Source of the DNA: an uncultured Bacteroidales bacterium | GTDB taxonomy: Bacteria > Bacteroidota > Bacteroidia > Bacteroidales > P3 | Length of the DNA stretch: 64,000 nucleotides | Direction of reading: 5' to 3' | NCBI GenBank assembly: GCA_949291555.1 | Contig: CASEWE010000010.1 | Coordinates: 1-64,000 of the forward strand | In this document: positions 36,892 to 45,258 of the stretch, one piece after another | Numbering within the stretch: position 1 is the first letter of the stretch | Layout of the letters: each line of letters begins with the position of its first letter | The notes under the pieces: model-generated | What the model saw: only the letters and a program-made list of their open reading frames with translations | Told to the model about the DNA's origin: nothing | Database searches by the model: none | Made by a program: the position numbers and the translations under genes

Positions 36892-38360
36892 CCGGGCGGG
36901 TTTCGCGCCGGCGTGGGCGGGAATCGGATTTTTTCACGCAAGGAGACCGGAAGGGCTTCTTTCTGCAGGCAGGCGGCATGGTTTTGGCCTATGGCGCGGC
37001 ATGGCTGTTCATGTTCGTGGTCATGCGCCGGGAATTGCCGTTGTACGCGTTTGTCCGGTCTGTTTTTTCTGTTTTTTTAGCGGTCGATTTTCTTGTCGGG
37101 TTCCTCTACCGGAAAAGCCTTTCCGGCATGGGGGCGAACCGGCGGCGCCTGCTCTCCGGGCTTTATTTCCTGCCGCTGTTGCTGCTGGCGGTTTTCTGCA
37201 CGGCCTTGTGCTTCGAGCCGCTCGCATGCTGGCCGTCTTTCCCGCGCACTTACCTGATGGGGATCGTCCTGGTCTTGTTCGCCGTCCATTTTTGCTATGG
37301 CATAGTCTGGTGCATTGTCGCAATATTCTTATATTTGAAGCTTGTAGCAGGCAAAAGGGCGGGAAGCCGGGGAAAGGGCGCGCGGGCTGGTTCATGGGAG
37401 CGGGCGCGTTCGGCCTTGCCGCATGCGGCCGCGCTGCTTGCTCTGTCCGTATTCGTTTATGCTATGGTTATTTCCACGTTCAATCTCCGCATAGACCGCA
37501 TCGACCTGCGGCAGGAAAACCCGGCCCGCCCGGTTCCGGAAGGCTTGCGCGGTTACAAGATCTTGCAGTTTTCCGACCTGCACATCGGCAGTTTCACGCA
37601 TCCCAAGCAGGTGCGCGCCTTGGTGAAGCAAGCCGTGGCTACCCGGCCCGACATGGTGGTCTTTACCGGCGACATGGTCAATTTCAGCACATCGGAAATG
37701 GAGCCTTTCCTCGACGAGCTGTCGCATTTGCAGGCGCCGGACGGGGTGTATTGCGTGCTGGGCAACCATGATTACGGGAATTACGCGGCCTGGCCCGACC
37801 GGGCTTCGAAATACGCCAATGTGGCGAAAATGCTGGAATATTACCGGAAATTGGGCTGGGTGGCCTTGAACAACGCCTCGGTGAAGATAGACCGCGGGGG
37901 AGACACTTTGCAGGTGGTAGGGGTGGAGAACTGGGGAAAAGGCAAACGTTTCCCCAAACGGGGAAAACTGCAGAAAGCCTTGGAAGAAAGCGCTATGCTT
38001 TATGAACACCGGAGCCGGCGGGGCGGCGGTTCGGAAGAGGCCCTCTCGCCGGCGGGTCCCGGAGGGAAAGGGGGCGTCTTCACCGTCTTGCTCTCGCACG
38101 ACCCCAGCCATTTCGATTCGGTTGTCTACCTCCGTTATCCGAAAATCGACCTCACCTTGGCGGGACATACCCACGGCATGCAAGTGGGCATGCGTATCAA
38201 CGGGCGGGATTACAGCCCGGCCCGCCTGGTGTACGAGCATTATTCGGGTTTGTACCGGATGGCCAACGGCCAGGCTTTGTACGTGAATACCGGTTGCGGC
38301 TTCAATGGCTTGCCTTTCCGGCTGGGCATGCGTCCGAACATGACGCTTTTCCTGCTTTGA
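36888..38360 (+). CDS. Membrane-anchored metallophosphoesterase (YkuE-like)
   Basis: A 490-aa protein with about five N-terminal membrane helices (residues 25-200) and a calcineurin-type phosphoesterase domain (about 220-480). Metal and active-site motifs: QFSDLHIGSFTHP, FTGDMVNFS, VLGNHDYGNY, LSHDPSHFD and AGHTHGMQVG. It is of the YkuE/YaeI group, some of which act on lipid-linked phosphates; the substrate here is unknown. It is translationally coupled to tonB through an ATGA overlap, so it may be part of the exbB-exbD-tonB operon. Confidence 0.88.
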   Translation: MTGRVSRRRGRESDFFTQGDRKGFFLQAGGMVLAYGAAWLFMFVVMRRELPLYAFVRSVFSVFLAVDFLVGFLYRKSLSGMGANRRRLLSGLYFLPLLLLAVFCTALCFEPLACWPSFPRTYLMGIVLVLFAVHFCYGIVWCIVAIFLYLKLVAGKRAGSRGKGARAGSWERARSALPHAAALLALSVFVYAMVISTFNLRIDRIDLRQENPARPVPEGLRGYKILQFSDLHIGSFTHPKQVRALVKQAVATRPDMVVFTGDMVNFSTSEMEPFLDELSHLQAPDGVYCVLGNHDYGNYAAWPDRASKYANVAKMLEYYRKLGWVALNNASVKIDRGGDTLQVVGVENWGKGKRFPKRGKLQKALEESAMLYEHRSRRGGGSEEALSPAGPGGKGGVFTVLLSHDPSHFDSVVYLRYPKIDLTLAGHTHGMQVGMRINGRDYSPARLVYEHYSGLYRMANGQALYVNTGCGFNGLPFRLGMRPNMTLFLL

Positions 38361-38456
38361 GGAGCGGGGAGGGCGCTTTCCGGCAGGCAAGCGCGGTTTC
38401 CCTTTTCCCCGAGGCGTGCCGGGTGCTTGCAATTGGCATTCGCGGGCGGAACCGGG

Positions 38457-39263
38457 TCAGGCCCGTCTTTGCCTTACCGCTTCATAGAGCAGGATTCCGT
38501 TGGCTACCGAGACATTGAGCGACTCGATGCCGCCGAAAAGCGGGATTCGTATCTGCTGGTCGCACAATTTCAGGTATTCGGGGCTTACCCCGTCTTCTTC
38601 CGAGCCTAAAAGGAAAGCCGTGGGGCGGGTGAAATCGGCTTGGGTGTATTCCGTGGAGGCTTTTTCGGAGGCGGCGCAGACAAATACGCCGGAAGCTTTC
38701 AGGTAGTGGATGACCGACTTGAGGTTTCCTTCCCGGCAGATGGGAACGCGCATCAGGGCTCCTGCCGAAGTCTTGACCGCGTCCTGGTTCAGGCTGGCGC
38801 TGTTCTGCGAGGGGATGATGACCGCGTCGGCGCCCGCGCATTCGGCCGTGCGCACGATGGCGCCGAAGTTCCTCACATCGGTGATCCGGTCGCAAACCAG
38901 CAGGAGGGGGTTCCTCCCGGCTTCGAAAATCCCGGGAAGCAAGTCTTCGATCCGGCTGTACTCGATCAGGGAAAGGTAGGCGACCACGCCTTGGTGGTTC
39001 CCGCTGCAAAGGAAATTGATGCGCTGGGGCGGAACGTACTGGACATGGAGCCGGTATTCGCGCGCCAGGGCGTCGAGGGTCCGCGAGATATTGCTTTGAA
39101 GCCCTTTCTGGATGATGATCTTTTCGAATTCCTTGCCGGCTTTTATGGCTTCCACCACGGGCCTGAGCCCGTAAATCATGTTGTCCGGCTGCTTGGGCCG
39201 GCGGGGAAAAGGCCGGCTGGCGCCTCTTTGCGGGCCGCGTTCCGGGAAATAGGAGTCTCTCAT
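38457..39263 (-). CDS. rlmB: 23S rRNA (guanosine-2'-O-)-methyltransferase, RlmB/TrmH family
   Basis: A 268-aa SpoU-family enzyme. N-terminal substrate-binding domain (MIYGLRPVVEAIKAGKE), then the knotted SAM-binding domain: VCDRITDVRNFGAIVRTAEC (motif 1), the middle ALMRVPI, FLLGSEEDGVSPEYL (motif 2) and IPLFGGIESLNVSVANGILLYE (motif 3). RlmB methylates G2251 of 23S rRNA in E. coli. The exact target here is inferred. The N-terminal 27 residues are Arg/Pro-rich and not conserved. It diverges from mtaB. Confidence 0.92.
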   Translation of the reverse strand: MRDSYFPERGPQRGASRPFPRRPKQPDNMIYGLRPVVEAIKAGKEFEKIIIQKGLQSNISRTLDALAREYRLHVQYVPPQRINFLCSGNHQGVVAYLSLIEYSRIEDLLPGIFEAGRNPLLLVCDRITDVRNFGAIVRTAECAGADAVIIPSQNSASLNQDAVKTSAGALMRVPICREGNLKSVIHYLKASGVFVCAASEKASTEYTQADFTRPTAFLLGSEEDGVSPEYLKLCDQQIRIPLFGGIESLNVSVANGILLYEAVRQRRA

Positions 39264-39314
39264 GGTTAGAGGAGTGCTTTTCTTTTGTTTGGCGGATGTT
39301 TTCCGCGTTTACGG

Positions 39315-39350
39315 TTTTTGTCGGACCGAAATGGTTTTGGTATAACTTTG
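39315..39350 (+). promoter_or_regulatory. mtaB promoter
   Basis: TTTTTG (39315-39320) and TAACTTTG (39343-39350), 22 bases apart. Transcription from it would start near 39357, so the real start codon of mtaB must be downstream; this supports the GTG at 39375 over the in-frame ATG at 39285. Confidence 0.65.
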
Positions 39351-39374
39351 CAAGTTTACGAAATAAAACGAAAC

Positions 39375-40736
39375 GTGCCGAAAGTAGCCTTTTGCACCTT
39401 GGGGTGCCGGTTGAACTTTTCCGAGAGTTCCGCGCTTGCCCGGGAGTTTTCCCGGGCAGGCTTCGAAGTGGTCGGGTTCGAGCAGGAAGCCGATGTGTAT
39501 GTGGTCAATACCTGCACCGTGACGGCGGCGGCCGAGAAGAAATGCCGCCAGGCGGTCCGGCAGGCCCATCGGACCAATCCCCGGGCGAGGATCGCCGTTG
39601 TGGGATGCTTTTCCCAGCTTCGCCCGGAGGAAGCCGCTGCCTTGGCGGGGGTGGACTGGGTACTGGGCACGGAAGACAAGCATGCCCTTGTGGCACGGAT
39701 CCGGGATTCGGGCTGCTTCCCCGGTTCAGGGAAAGGGGATATTCCCGGAAAGGAAGGCGGGAGAGAGGGCTTGCAGCCCGGGGGAGGCCGCGCGGAAGGC
39801 GCGGGGGAAAAGAAGCCGGGCGCGCCTTGGGCTTTCGTCCCTTCGTATTCGACCCTGGGCCGGACCCGTTCTTTTTTCAAGGTGCAGGACGGGTGCGACA
39901 ATTTTTGTTCCTATTGCGCCATTCCCTATGCCCGGGGACGGAGCCGGAGCCTGGATATAGCCGGCACCTTGGAGATCGCCCGGGAGATTGCATCCTGCGG
40001 GGTGAAGGAAATCGTGCTGACGGGCGTGAACATAGGCGATTTCGGCAAGGCGCACGGCGAGAGCCTCTTGGGCTTGTTATCGGCCTTGGATGCCTTGGAG
40101 GGGGTGGAGCGTGTCCGGATCGGCTCGGTCGAGCCGGATCTGCTTACCGACGACATCATTTCCCTCGTGGCCGGCTCCCGGATCCTGATGCCGCATTTCC
40201 ATCTGCCGTTGCAGTCGGGCAACGACGAGGTGCTCAAGCGGATGAACCGCCGCTACGACCGTGCCTGCTATGCTTCGCGGGTTGAAAAAATCCGGCAAAT
40301 GCTGCCCGATGCTTTCATCGCATGCGACCTTATCGTGGGCTTCCCCACCGAGACGGCCGGTCAGTTCGAGGATAGCTTCGATTTTGTTTCCCGTTTGGAT
40401 CTGAGCGCCTTGCATGTGTTTTCCTATTCCGACCGGGCCGAAGCGGCCGCTTCCCGGCTGAAGCCTGTCTGCAGCCCGTCGGAAAAGGCTTCCCGGAGCG
40501 CGCGCATGCATGCCTTGTCGGACCGGAAGAAGGCGGCTTTCTACCGGAGGTTCGAAAACAGCGTCCAGGAGGTGCTCTGGGAATCGGACGGAAAAGGGGG
40601 GCATATCTTCGGGTATACGCCCAACTACTTGAAAGTCATGCATGAAGAGGATTCTTCTTGGGTCAATTCCTTGCGGGAAGTGCGGGTGGGAAAGGCGGTG
40701 AAAGACGCTTGCAAGGATTGGTGCTTGGAGTCGTGA
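39375..40736 (+). CDS. mtaB: tRNA (t6A37) C2-methylthiotransferase MtaB
   Basis: A 453-aa radical-SAM methylthiotransferase. It turns t6A37 into ms2t6A37 in tRNA. N-terminal MTTase domain with three cysteines (CTLGCRLN, NTCTVT, VGCFSQL), radical-SAM cluster motif CDNFCSYCAIPYARG, and IVLTGVNIGDFG, MPHFHLPLQSGND and DLIVGFPTET. A Gly/Lys-rich spacer of about 40 residues after DSGCF is unusual. The GTG at 39375 (VPKVAFCTLGC) is chosen because the promoter ends at 39350, giving the standard N-terminus. Confidence 0.92.
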   Translation: MPKVAFCTLGCRLNFSESSALAREFSRAGFEVVGFEQEADVYVVNTCTVTAAAEKKCRQAVRQAHRTNPRARIAVVGCFSQLRPEEAAALAGVDWVLGTEDKHALVARIRDSGCFPGSGKGDIPGKEGGREGLQPGGGRAEGAGEKKPGAPWAFVPSYSTLGRTRSFFKVQDGCDNFCSYCAIPYARGRSRSLDIAGTLEIAREIASCGVKEIVLTGVNIGDFGKAHGESLLGLLSALDALEGVERVRIGSVEPDLLTDDIISLVAGSRILMPHFHLPLQSGNDEVLKRMNRRYDRACYASRVEKIRQMLPDAFIACDLIVGFPTETAGQFEDSFDFVSRLDLSALHVFSYSDRAEAAASRLKPVCSPSEKASRSARMHALSDRKKAAFYRRFENSVQEVLWESDGKGGHIFGYTPNYLKVMHEEDSSWVNSLREVRVGKAVKDACKDWCLES

Positions 40737-40990
40737 ACGGACGGGCCGGAGCCTGGCGTTCCGGTTCCGGGGGTTCCTGCTCCGGGCGGGCGGTTGTTGA
40801 AAAGTTTTTTGTTTTTAGTTTTCTGTGAATCAATGATGTAATTTTATCTCTTTCAGGGATAATTCTTTACGGATATTAACAGCGGATAGTTGCCTAAGGG
40901 GTTGGTTAGAGGCTTCCTGCGAACATATCAACAGAATTAACAGTTAAAAAAACTTCCGGCGATCCGGGTCGGAAGTAAGCCGGCGGGCCG

Positions 40991-40998
40991 TACTTTTG
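40991..40998 (+). promoter_or_regulatory. -7 box just before the dnaB start
   Basis: TACTTTTG lies only 7 bases before the first ATG of dnaB (41006). No clear -33 box is 19-22 bases upstream. If used, it yields an almost leaderless mRNA. The 269-bp gap upstream (40737-41005) is AT-rich and holds no gene. Confidence 0.55.
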
Positions 40999-41005
40999 CA
41001 GGCCT

Positions 41006-42589
41006 ATGATGAACGAGATTGCCAACCAGAAAAAGAAAGCTTTCCGGACGGCTTTGTCCGATTCGGCATTGCTGGAACAAGGGAAGCTCCCTCCCCAGGC
41101 GGTGGAGGTGGAGCAAGCCGTGCTGGGAGCTTTGATGATCGACCCCGAGGCGGTGACCGATTCGATCGATGTCTTGCGTGCGGAGTATTTCTACAAGCCC
41201 GAGCATAAGGTCATTTACCAGGCGGTAACCCGTTTGTTCAACAATTCGCAGGCGGTCGACATCATGACCGTGGTCGACGACTTGAAGAAGAACGGCGAGC
41301 TGGAAAGCGCCGGCGGGGCCTATTACGTGGCCACCCTTACCAACAAAGTGGCTTCTGCCGCCCATGTGGAGGAACATGCCAAGATTATCCAGCAGAAGTA
41401 TATCCAGCGGGAACTCATCCGGGTTGGGACGGAAATCACCCGCAATGCCTTCGAGGAAACGTCCGATCCGCTCGAATTGCTCGACCAGGCCGAATCGAAG
41501 CTGCTCACGGTGGGGGAAAACAATTTCAGGAGCGACTATACCGATATCAGCCTTCTGGTGAAGGAAGCCATATCCGAGGTGGAGGCGGTCGCCAAGATGG
41601 AAGACGGGATGAGCGGCATACCTTCCGGATTCCCGGAACTCGACCGGCTTACCAGCGGCTGGCAAAAGGGGACGCTGTTGATTCTGGCCGCCCGTCCGGG
41701 GATGGGGAAGACGGCTTTCGCCTTGACCATGGCGCGCAACATCGCGGTGGATTTCAAGCGTCCGGTAGCGGTGTTTTCCTTGGAAATGTCTTCGGTGGAA
41801 CTGGTGACCCGGCTTATCTCGGGCGAGACCCGCATCAGCGGGCGGAAGCTCAAGCAGGGGAAACTGGAGGATTTCGAGTGGCAGTGGCTCAACAGCAAGG
41901 TCGGGCCGCTTTCGGAAGCGCCTTTGTACATAGACGACACCCCGGGCTTGTCGATGTTCGAGCTCCGGGCCAAATGCCGCCGTCTCAAGCAGCAGCACGA
42001 TGTCCAGATGGTGTTTATCGATTATTTGCAGCTGATGCGGGGCGGCGATGCCTACAAAGGGAACCGCGAGCAGGAAATCAGCCAGATTTCCCGGCAACTG
42101 AAGGCTTTGGCCAAGGAACTGAAAATCCCGATACTGGCTTTGTCGCAGCTGAGCCGCGCGGTGGAGACCCGGGGCGGGGACAAGAAGCCGCAGTTGTCCG
42201 ACTTGCGGGAATCGGGCGCCATCGAGCAGGATGCCGACATGGTCATGTTCATTTATCGCCCCGAATATTACGGGATGACCGATGACACCCAGGTGGAAGG
42301 CGCGGCCGATTTGCTGATCGAGAAGCACAGGAGCGGGAAAACCGGCGTGGTGCATTTGCGCTTTGTCAAGGAATACGTGCGTTTTGAAAGCCTGGAGGCC
42401 GGAGGCGGCCCGGGCATGGGCCAGCTTTCGTATTCGGGGATCGCCCCGAACGCGAATTTCGATTATCCTTCCGGCATGGGGGGAGGCGCGGTCGTGACTT
42501 ATCCCTCTTCCATCAATTCCGATTTGCCTGTGGACGACAACGAGCCGGATTTCTGCCGCCGGACCCGTATTATCAAAAGCAAGGTGTGA
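41006..42589 (+). CDS. dnaB: Replicative DNA helicase DnaB
   Basis: A 527-aa DnaB. N-terminal domain with LPPQAVEVEQAVLGALM, then RecA-like motor with Walker A LAARPGMGKTAFALTMA, Walker B VQMVFIDYLQLMRGG, and SDLRESGAIEQDADMVMF. It unwinds DNA at replication forks. No intein is seen. Length is a bit above the usual 450-500 aa because of a Gly-rich C-terminal tail. The gene has an ATG at 41006 and another at 41009. The next gene begins 19 bases after its stop. Confidence 0.96.
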   Translation: MMNEIANQKKKAFRTALSDSALLEQGKLPPQAVEVEQAVLGALMIDPEAVTDSIDVLRAEYFYKPEHKVIYQAVTRLFNNSQAVDIMTVVDDLKKNGELESAGGAYYVATLTNKVASAAHVEEHAKIIQQKYIQRELIRVGTEITRNAFEETSDPLELLDQAESKLLTVGENNFRSDYTDISLLVKEAISEVEAVAKMEDGMSGIPSGFPELDRLTSGWQKGTLLILAARPGMGKTAFALTMARNIAVDFKRPVAVFSLEMSSVELVTRLISGETRISGRKLKQGKLEDFEWQWLNSKVGPLSEAPLYIDDTPGLSMFELRAKCRRLKQQHDVQMVFIDYLQLMRGGDAYKGNREQEISQISRQLKALAKELKIPILALSQLSRAVETRGGDKKPQLSDLRESGAIEQDADMVMFIYRPEYYGMTDDTQVEGAADLLIEKHRSGKTGVVHLRFVKEYVRFESLEAGGGPGMGQLSYSGIAPNANFDYPSGMGGGAVVTYPSSINSDLPVDDNEPDFCRRTRIIKSKV

Positions 42590-42608
42590 GATGCGGGAAA
42601 AGTTTGCC

Positions 42609-43886
42609 ATGAAGACGCTCTTGAAGCGCGTGCTGGTTTGCTTGTCCGCGTTTTCGATCGGGATGGGCAAGGTTTTTCCCGCCCAGCTGCTGGTCCCGAT
42701 GGACAAGGCCCAGACCAATCATCTCAAGGCTTACGGGCTCTCTTACTGGGTGCTGGAAAACGGAGGGGAAATCAGCTGGCTGCTCAACTACCGGGGAGGC
42801 AGCTTCCTTTTGCCGTACAGCGTGCAGATAGAGAACGAATGCCGGGTCCGGGACGTGTCGGCCCAAGTGCTTTCCGGTGCCCAGGTGAACGCGCTGCGCA
42901 TGGAAATCGGGGCGGCTTCGTCGAACATGGACGAAGTGCCTTTGCAGAAAGCCCCCCGCATAGCCGTGTATTCGCCCAAGAACAAATTGCCTTGGGACGA
43001 CGCGGTGACCTTGGTGCTGACCTACGCCGAGATTCCTTACGACGTGGTCTACGACGGGGAGGTCCTTTCCGGCGTATTGCCGTCTTACGATTGGCTGCAT
43101 CTGCATCACGAGGATTTTACCGGTCAGTTCGGGAAGTTCTGGGGAGCCTACGGGCAGCAGGCCTGGTACAAGGAAGATGTGGCCCGGCAGCAGGAAATGG
43201 CAGCGCGTTTCGGTTTCGCGAAAGTGTCCGAATTGAAATTGGCGGTAGCCAAAGCGATCCGCGATTTCGTCATGGGCGGCGGTTTCCTTTTCGCCATGTG
43301 CTCGGCGCCCGACAGCTACGATGTGGCTTTGGCTGCCGAGGGCGTGGATATATGCCAGGCCCCTTTCGACGGGGATGGCATGCAGGCCGACGCCCAGTCC
43401 CGGTTGGATTTCAGCAAGACTTTCGCTTTCCGGGATTTCCATATTGTTTCCGATCCTTATGCCTACGAGATTTCCGATATCGATGTTACCTTGACCCGGC
43501 CGAAGACCCTGAACGAGAAAAACGACTATTTCACGCTTTTCGAGTTTTCGGCCAAATGGGATTGGATTCCCACCATGCTCTGCCAGAACCATGAACGGCT
43601 TGTAAGGGGGTTCATGGGGCAGACGACCGCTTTCCGGAGGGATCTGCTCAAGCCGGAAGTGGTCGTTCTGGGCGAGAACGAGGCGCTGGGGGAGGCGCGT
43701 TATATCCACGGCAGTTACGGGAAAGGGACGTGGACGTTCCTCGGCGGGCATGATCCGGAAGATTACCAGCATTTCGTGGGCGATCCTCCCACGGATTTGA
43801 ACCTTTACCCGAATTCCCCGGGCTACCGGCTCATCTTGAACAACATCCTGTTCCCCGCCGCGAAAAAGGAGAAGCAGAAGACTTGA
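42609..43886 (+). CDS. Exported 'asparagine synthetase B'-like protein, function unknown
   Basis: A 425-aa protein with a signal peptide (MKTLLKRVLVCLSAFSIGMGKVFPA) and the conserved start LLVPMDKAQTNHLKAYGLSYW, WLLNYRGGSFLLPYS. Central part RIAVYSPKNKLPWDDAVTLVL and YDWLHLHHEDFTGQFG resembles a class-I glutamine-amidotransferase-like or ThuA-like fold, and GGHDPEDYQHFVGDPP is near the end. Bacteroidetes homologues are often labelled 'asparagine synthetase B', but I see no AsnB synthetase (PP-loop) motif nor an N-terminal Cys, so that name is doubtful. It follows dnaB by 19 bases. Confidence 0.65.
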   Translation: MKTLLKRVLVCLSAFSIGMGKVFPAQLLVPMDKAQTNHLKAYGLSYWVLENGGEISWLLNYRGGSFLLPYSVQIENECRVRDVSAQVLSGAQVNALRMEIGAASSNMDEVPLQKAPRIAVYSPKNKLPWDDAVTLVLTYAEIPYDVVYDGEVLSGVLPSYDWLHLHHEDFTGQFGKFWGAYGQQAWYKEDVARQQEMAARFGFAKVSELKLAVAKAIRDFVMGGGFLFAMCSAPDSYDVALAAEGVDICQAPFDGDGMQADAQSRLDFSKTFAFRDFHIVSDPYAYEISDIDVTLTRPKTLNEKNDYFTLFEFSAKWDWIPTMLCQNHERLVRGFMGQTTAFRRDLLKPEVVVLGENEALGEARYIHGSYGKGTWTFLGGHDPEDYQHFVGDPPTDLNLYPNSPGYRLILNNILFPAAKKEKQKT

Positions 43887-44141
43887 GGCGCGCGGATAGC
43901 CCCGAGGGGAGGCAAGGCGCAGGGCCGGTTTCCGCCGACGGGCGGGACCGCAGCCTTGTCCTTGTCCGGAAGGCCTTGGACGAATGGGAATGCCCGTCCG
44001 GCTGCGGCGCATTCAAAGCGGGAGCCCTATTTCCCGCAAAGGTTCCGCGCCGGGATATGTTAATCAGGACTTTTCCGAACGATTGCCCGGTGGCATTCCT
44101 TTCCCTGCAAAGAGGCCGTGCCGGGAGATGCCCGCTGTTTG
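43887..44141. other. Convergent gap with no gene seen
   Basis: About 255 bases between the exported protein (+) and kdsA (-). I see no gene, no clear terminator hairpin with a T-run, and no RNA motif. Confidence 0.4.
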
Positions 44142-44960
44142 CTACAACGCTTGCCGGATTCTTGCTAATTTTTCCAGAAGCGGTTCTAACAAATCGAGCT
44201 TGAGCATGTTGGCTCCATCGGAGAGGGCCTTGGCCGGCTCGGGATGGGTTTCGATGAACAGTCCGTCGGAGCCGGCAGCCACGGCGGCCTTGGCGATGAC
44301 TTCGATCATTTCCGGCTTCCCGCCGGTGACCCCCGACGGCTGGTTGGGCTGCTGCAGGGAATGGGTGACATCGGTCAGCACGGGGACATGGTTCTCCTGC
44401 ATGACGGGGATGTTGCGGAAGTCGACAATCAAATCGGTGTAACCGAACATGGAACCTCTTTCGGTGAGCATTACCTGGCAGGTTCCCCCCTGCGGGGTTT
44501 CGACGCTCAGGAGCTTTTCCACCACTTGGCGCATGGCAGGGGCCGAGAGGAATTGGCCCTTTTTCACATTGACGCATTTCCCGGTAGCGGCGGCGGCCAG
44601 CAGCAAATCGGTTTGCCGGCAGAGGAATGCCGGGATTTGGAGGATGTCGACATAAGGCGCGGCCATCCGGGCTTCTTCCGGGCTATGGATGTCGGTCACG
44701 GTGGGAATGCCCATTTCCCGGCGTATGCGCCCGAGGATTTCCAAGGCTTTGCGGTCGCCGATCCCGGTGAAGGAGTGCAGGCTCGAACGGTTGGCTTTCC
44801 GGTAGGAAGCCTTGAAAACATAGGGGATGCCGATTTTGGAACACGTGCCGGCTATCGATTCGGCGATGCGGAAAGGCATTTCCTCGTTTTCGATCACGCA
44901 GGGTCCGGCCAGGAGGAAAAAGAGGTTCTTGGGATTGGAAAGGAAGGTAGGTTGCATCAT
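44142..44960 (-). CDS. kdsA: 3-deoxy-8-phosphooctulonate synthase (KDO-8-P synthase)
   Basis: A 272-aa KdsA, the usual length. It makes KDO-8-phosphate from arabinose-5-phosphate and PEP for the inner core of LPS. Motifs: LLAGPCVIENEE, FKASYRKANRSSLHSF, TDIHSPEEA, IPAFLCRQTDLL, NVKKGQF, and C-terminal VTHSLQQPNQPSG, SDGLFIETHPEPA. The ATG at 44960 (MMQPTFLSN) overlaps the upstream small gene by 4 bases, so both are coupled. Confidence 0.95.
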   Translation of the reverse strand: MMQPTFLSNPKNLFFLLAGPCVIENEEMPFRIAESIAGTCSKIGIPYVFKASYRKANRSSLHSFTGIGDRKALEILGRIRREMGIPTVTDIHSPEEARMAAPYVDILQIPAFLCRQTDLLLAAAATGKCVNVKKGQFLSAPAMRQVVEKLLSVETPQGGTCQVMLTERGSMFGYTDLIVDFRNIPVMQENHVPVLTDVTHSLQQPNQPSGVTGGKPEMIEVIAKAAVAAGSDGLFIETHPEPAKALSDGANMLKLDLLEPLLEKLARIRQAL

Positions 44961-45211
44961 TTTCGTTTTCGGATCGGCTGTCCGAACAGGTCTACCGGTT
45001 CGAACAAGTCCAATTGGTTTTCGAGCACGGGTTCCGGGTCTTGCAATCCGGAGGTGCGGTAATATTCGCGCAAGGCTTTTTTCACCAAACGCTTGAAGCC
45101 TATCTTTTGATAGGCGCACAGGCGGTCGTACCGCTGTTTTTCCTTGTCTGACAGGGCGAAACTGTATTGTCGGAACCGGGCTTTTCGTTTGCCTTTCCTG
45201 GGTTTGGCCAT
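44957..45211 (-). CDS. Small basic protein coupled to kdsA
   Basis: An 84-aa protein: very basic N-terminus (MAKPRKGKRKARFRQYSF), a central helical stretch (DKEKQRYDRLCAYQ, KRLVKKALREYYR) and an acidic end before RKRK. The pattern suggests a nucleic-acid or ribosome-binding role, perhaps ribbon-helix-helix-like, but I do not recognise the family. It overlaps kdsA by ATGA and follows the DUF4831 gene by 47 bases in the same direction. Confidence 0.7.
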   Translation of the reverse strand: MAKPRKGKRKARFRQYSFALSDKEKQRYDRLCAYQKIGFKRLVKKALREYYRTSGLQDPEPVLENQLDLFEPVDLFGQPIRKRK

Positions 45212-45258
45212 GGGAGGGAGGGTTTAAGTACGGAATGTCAGTTCCTTTGCGGTTGCTT

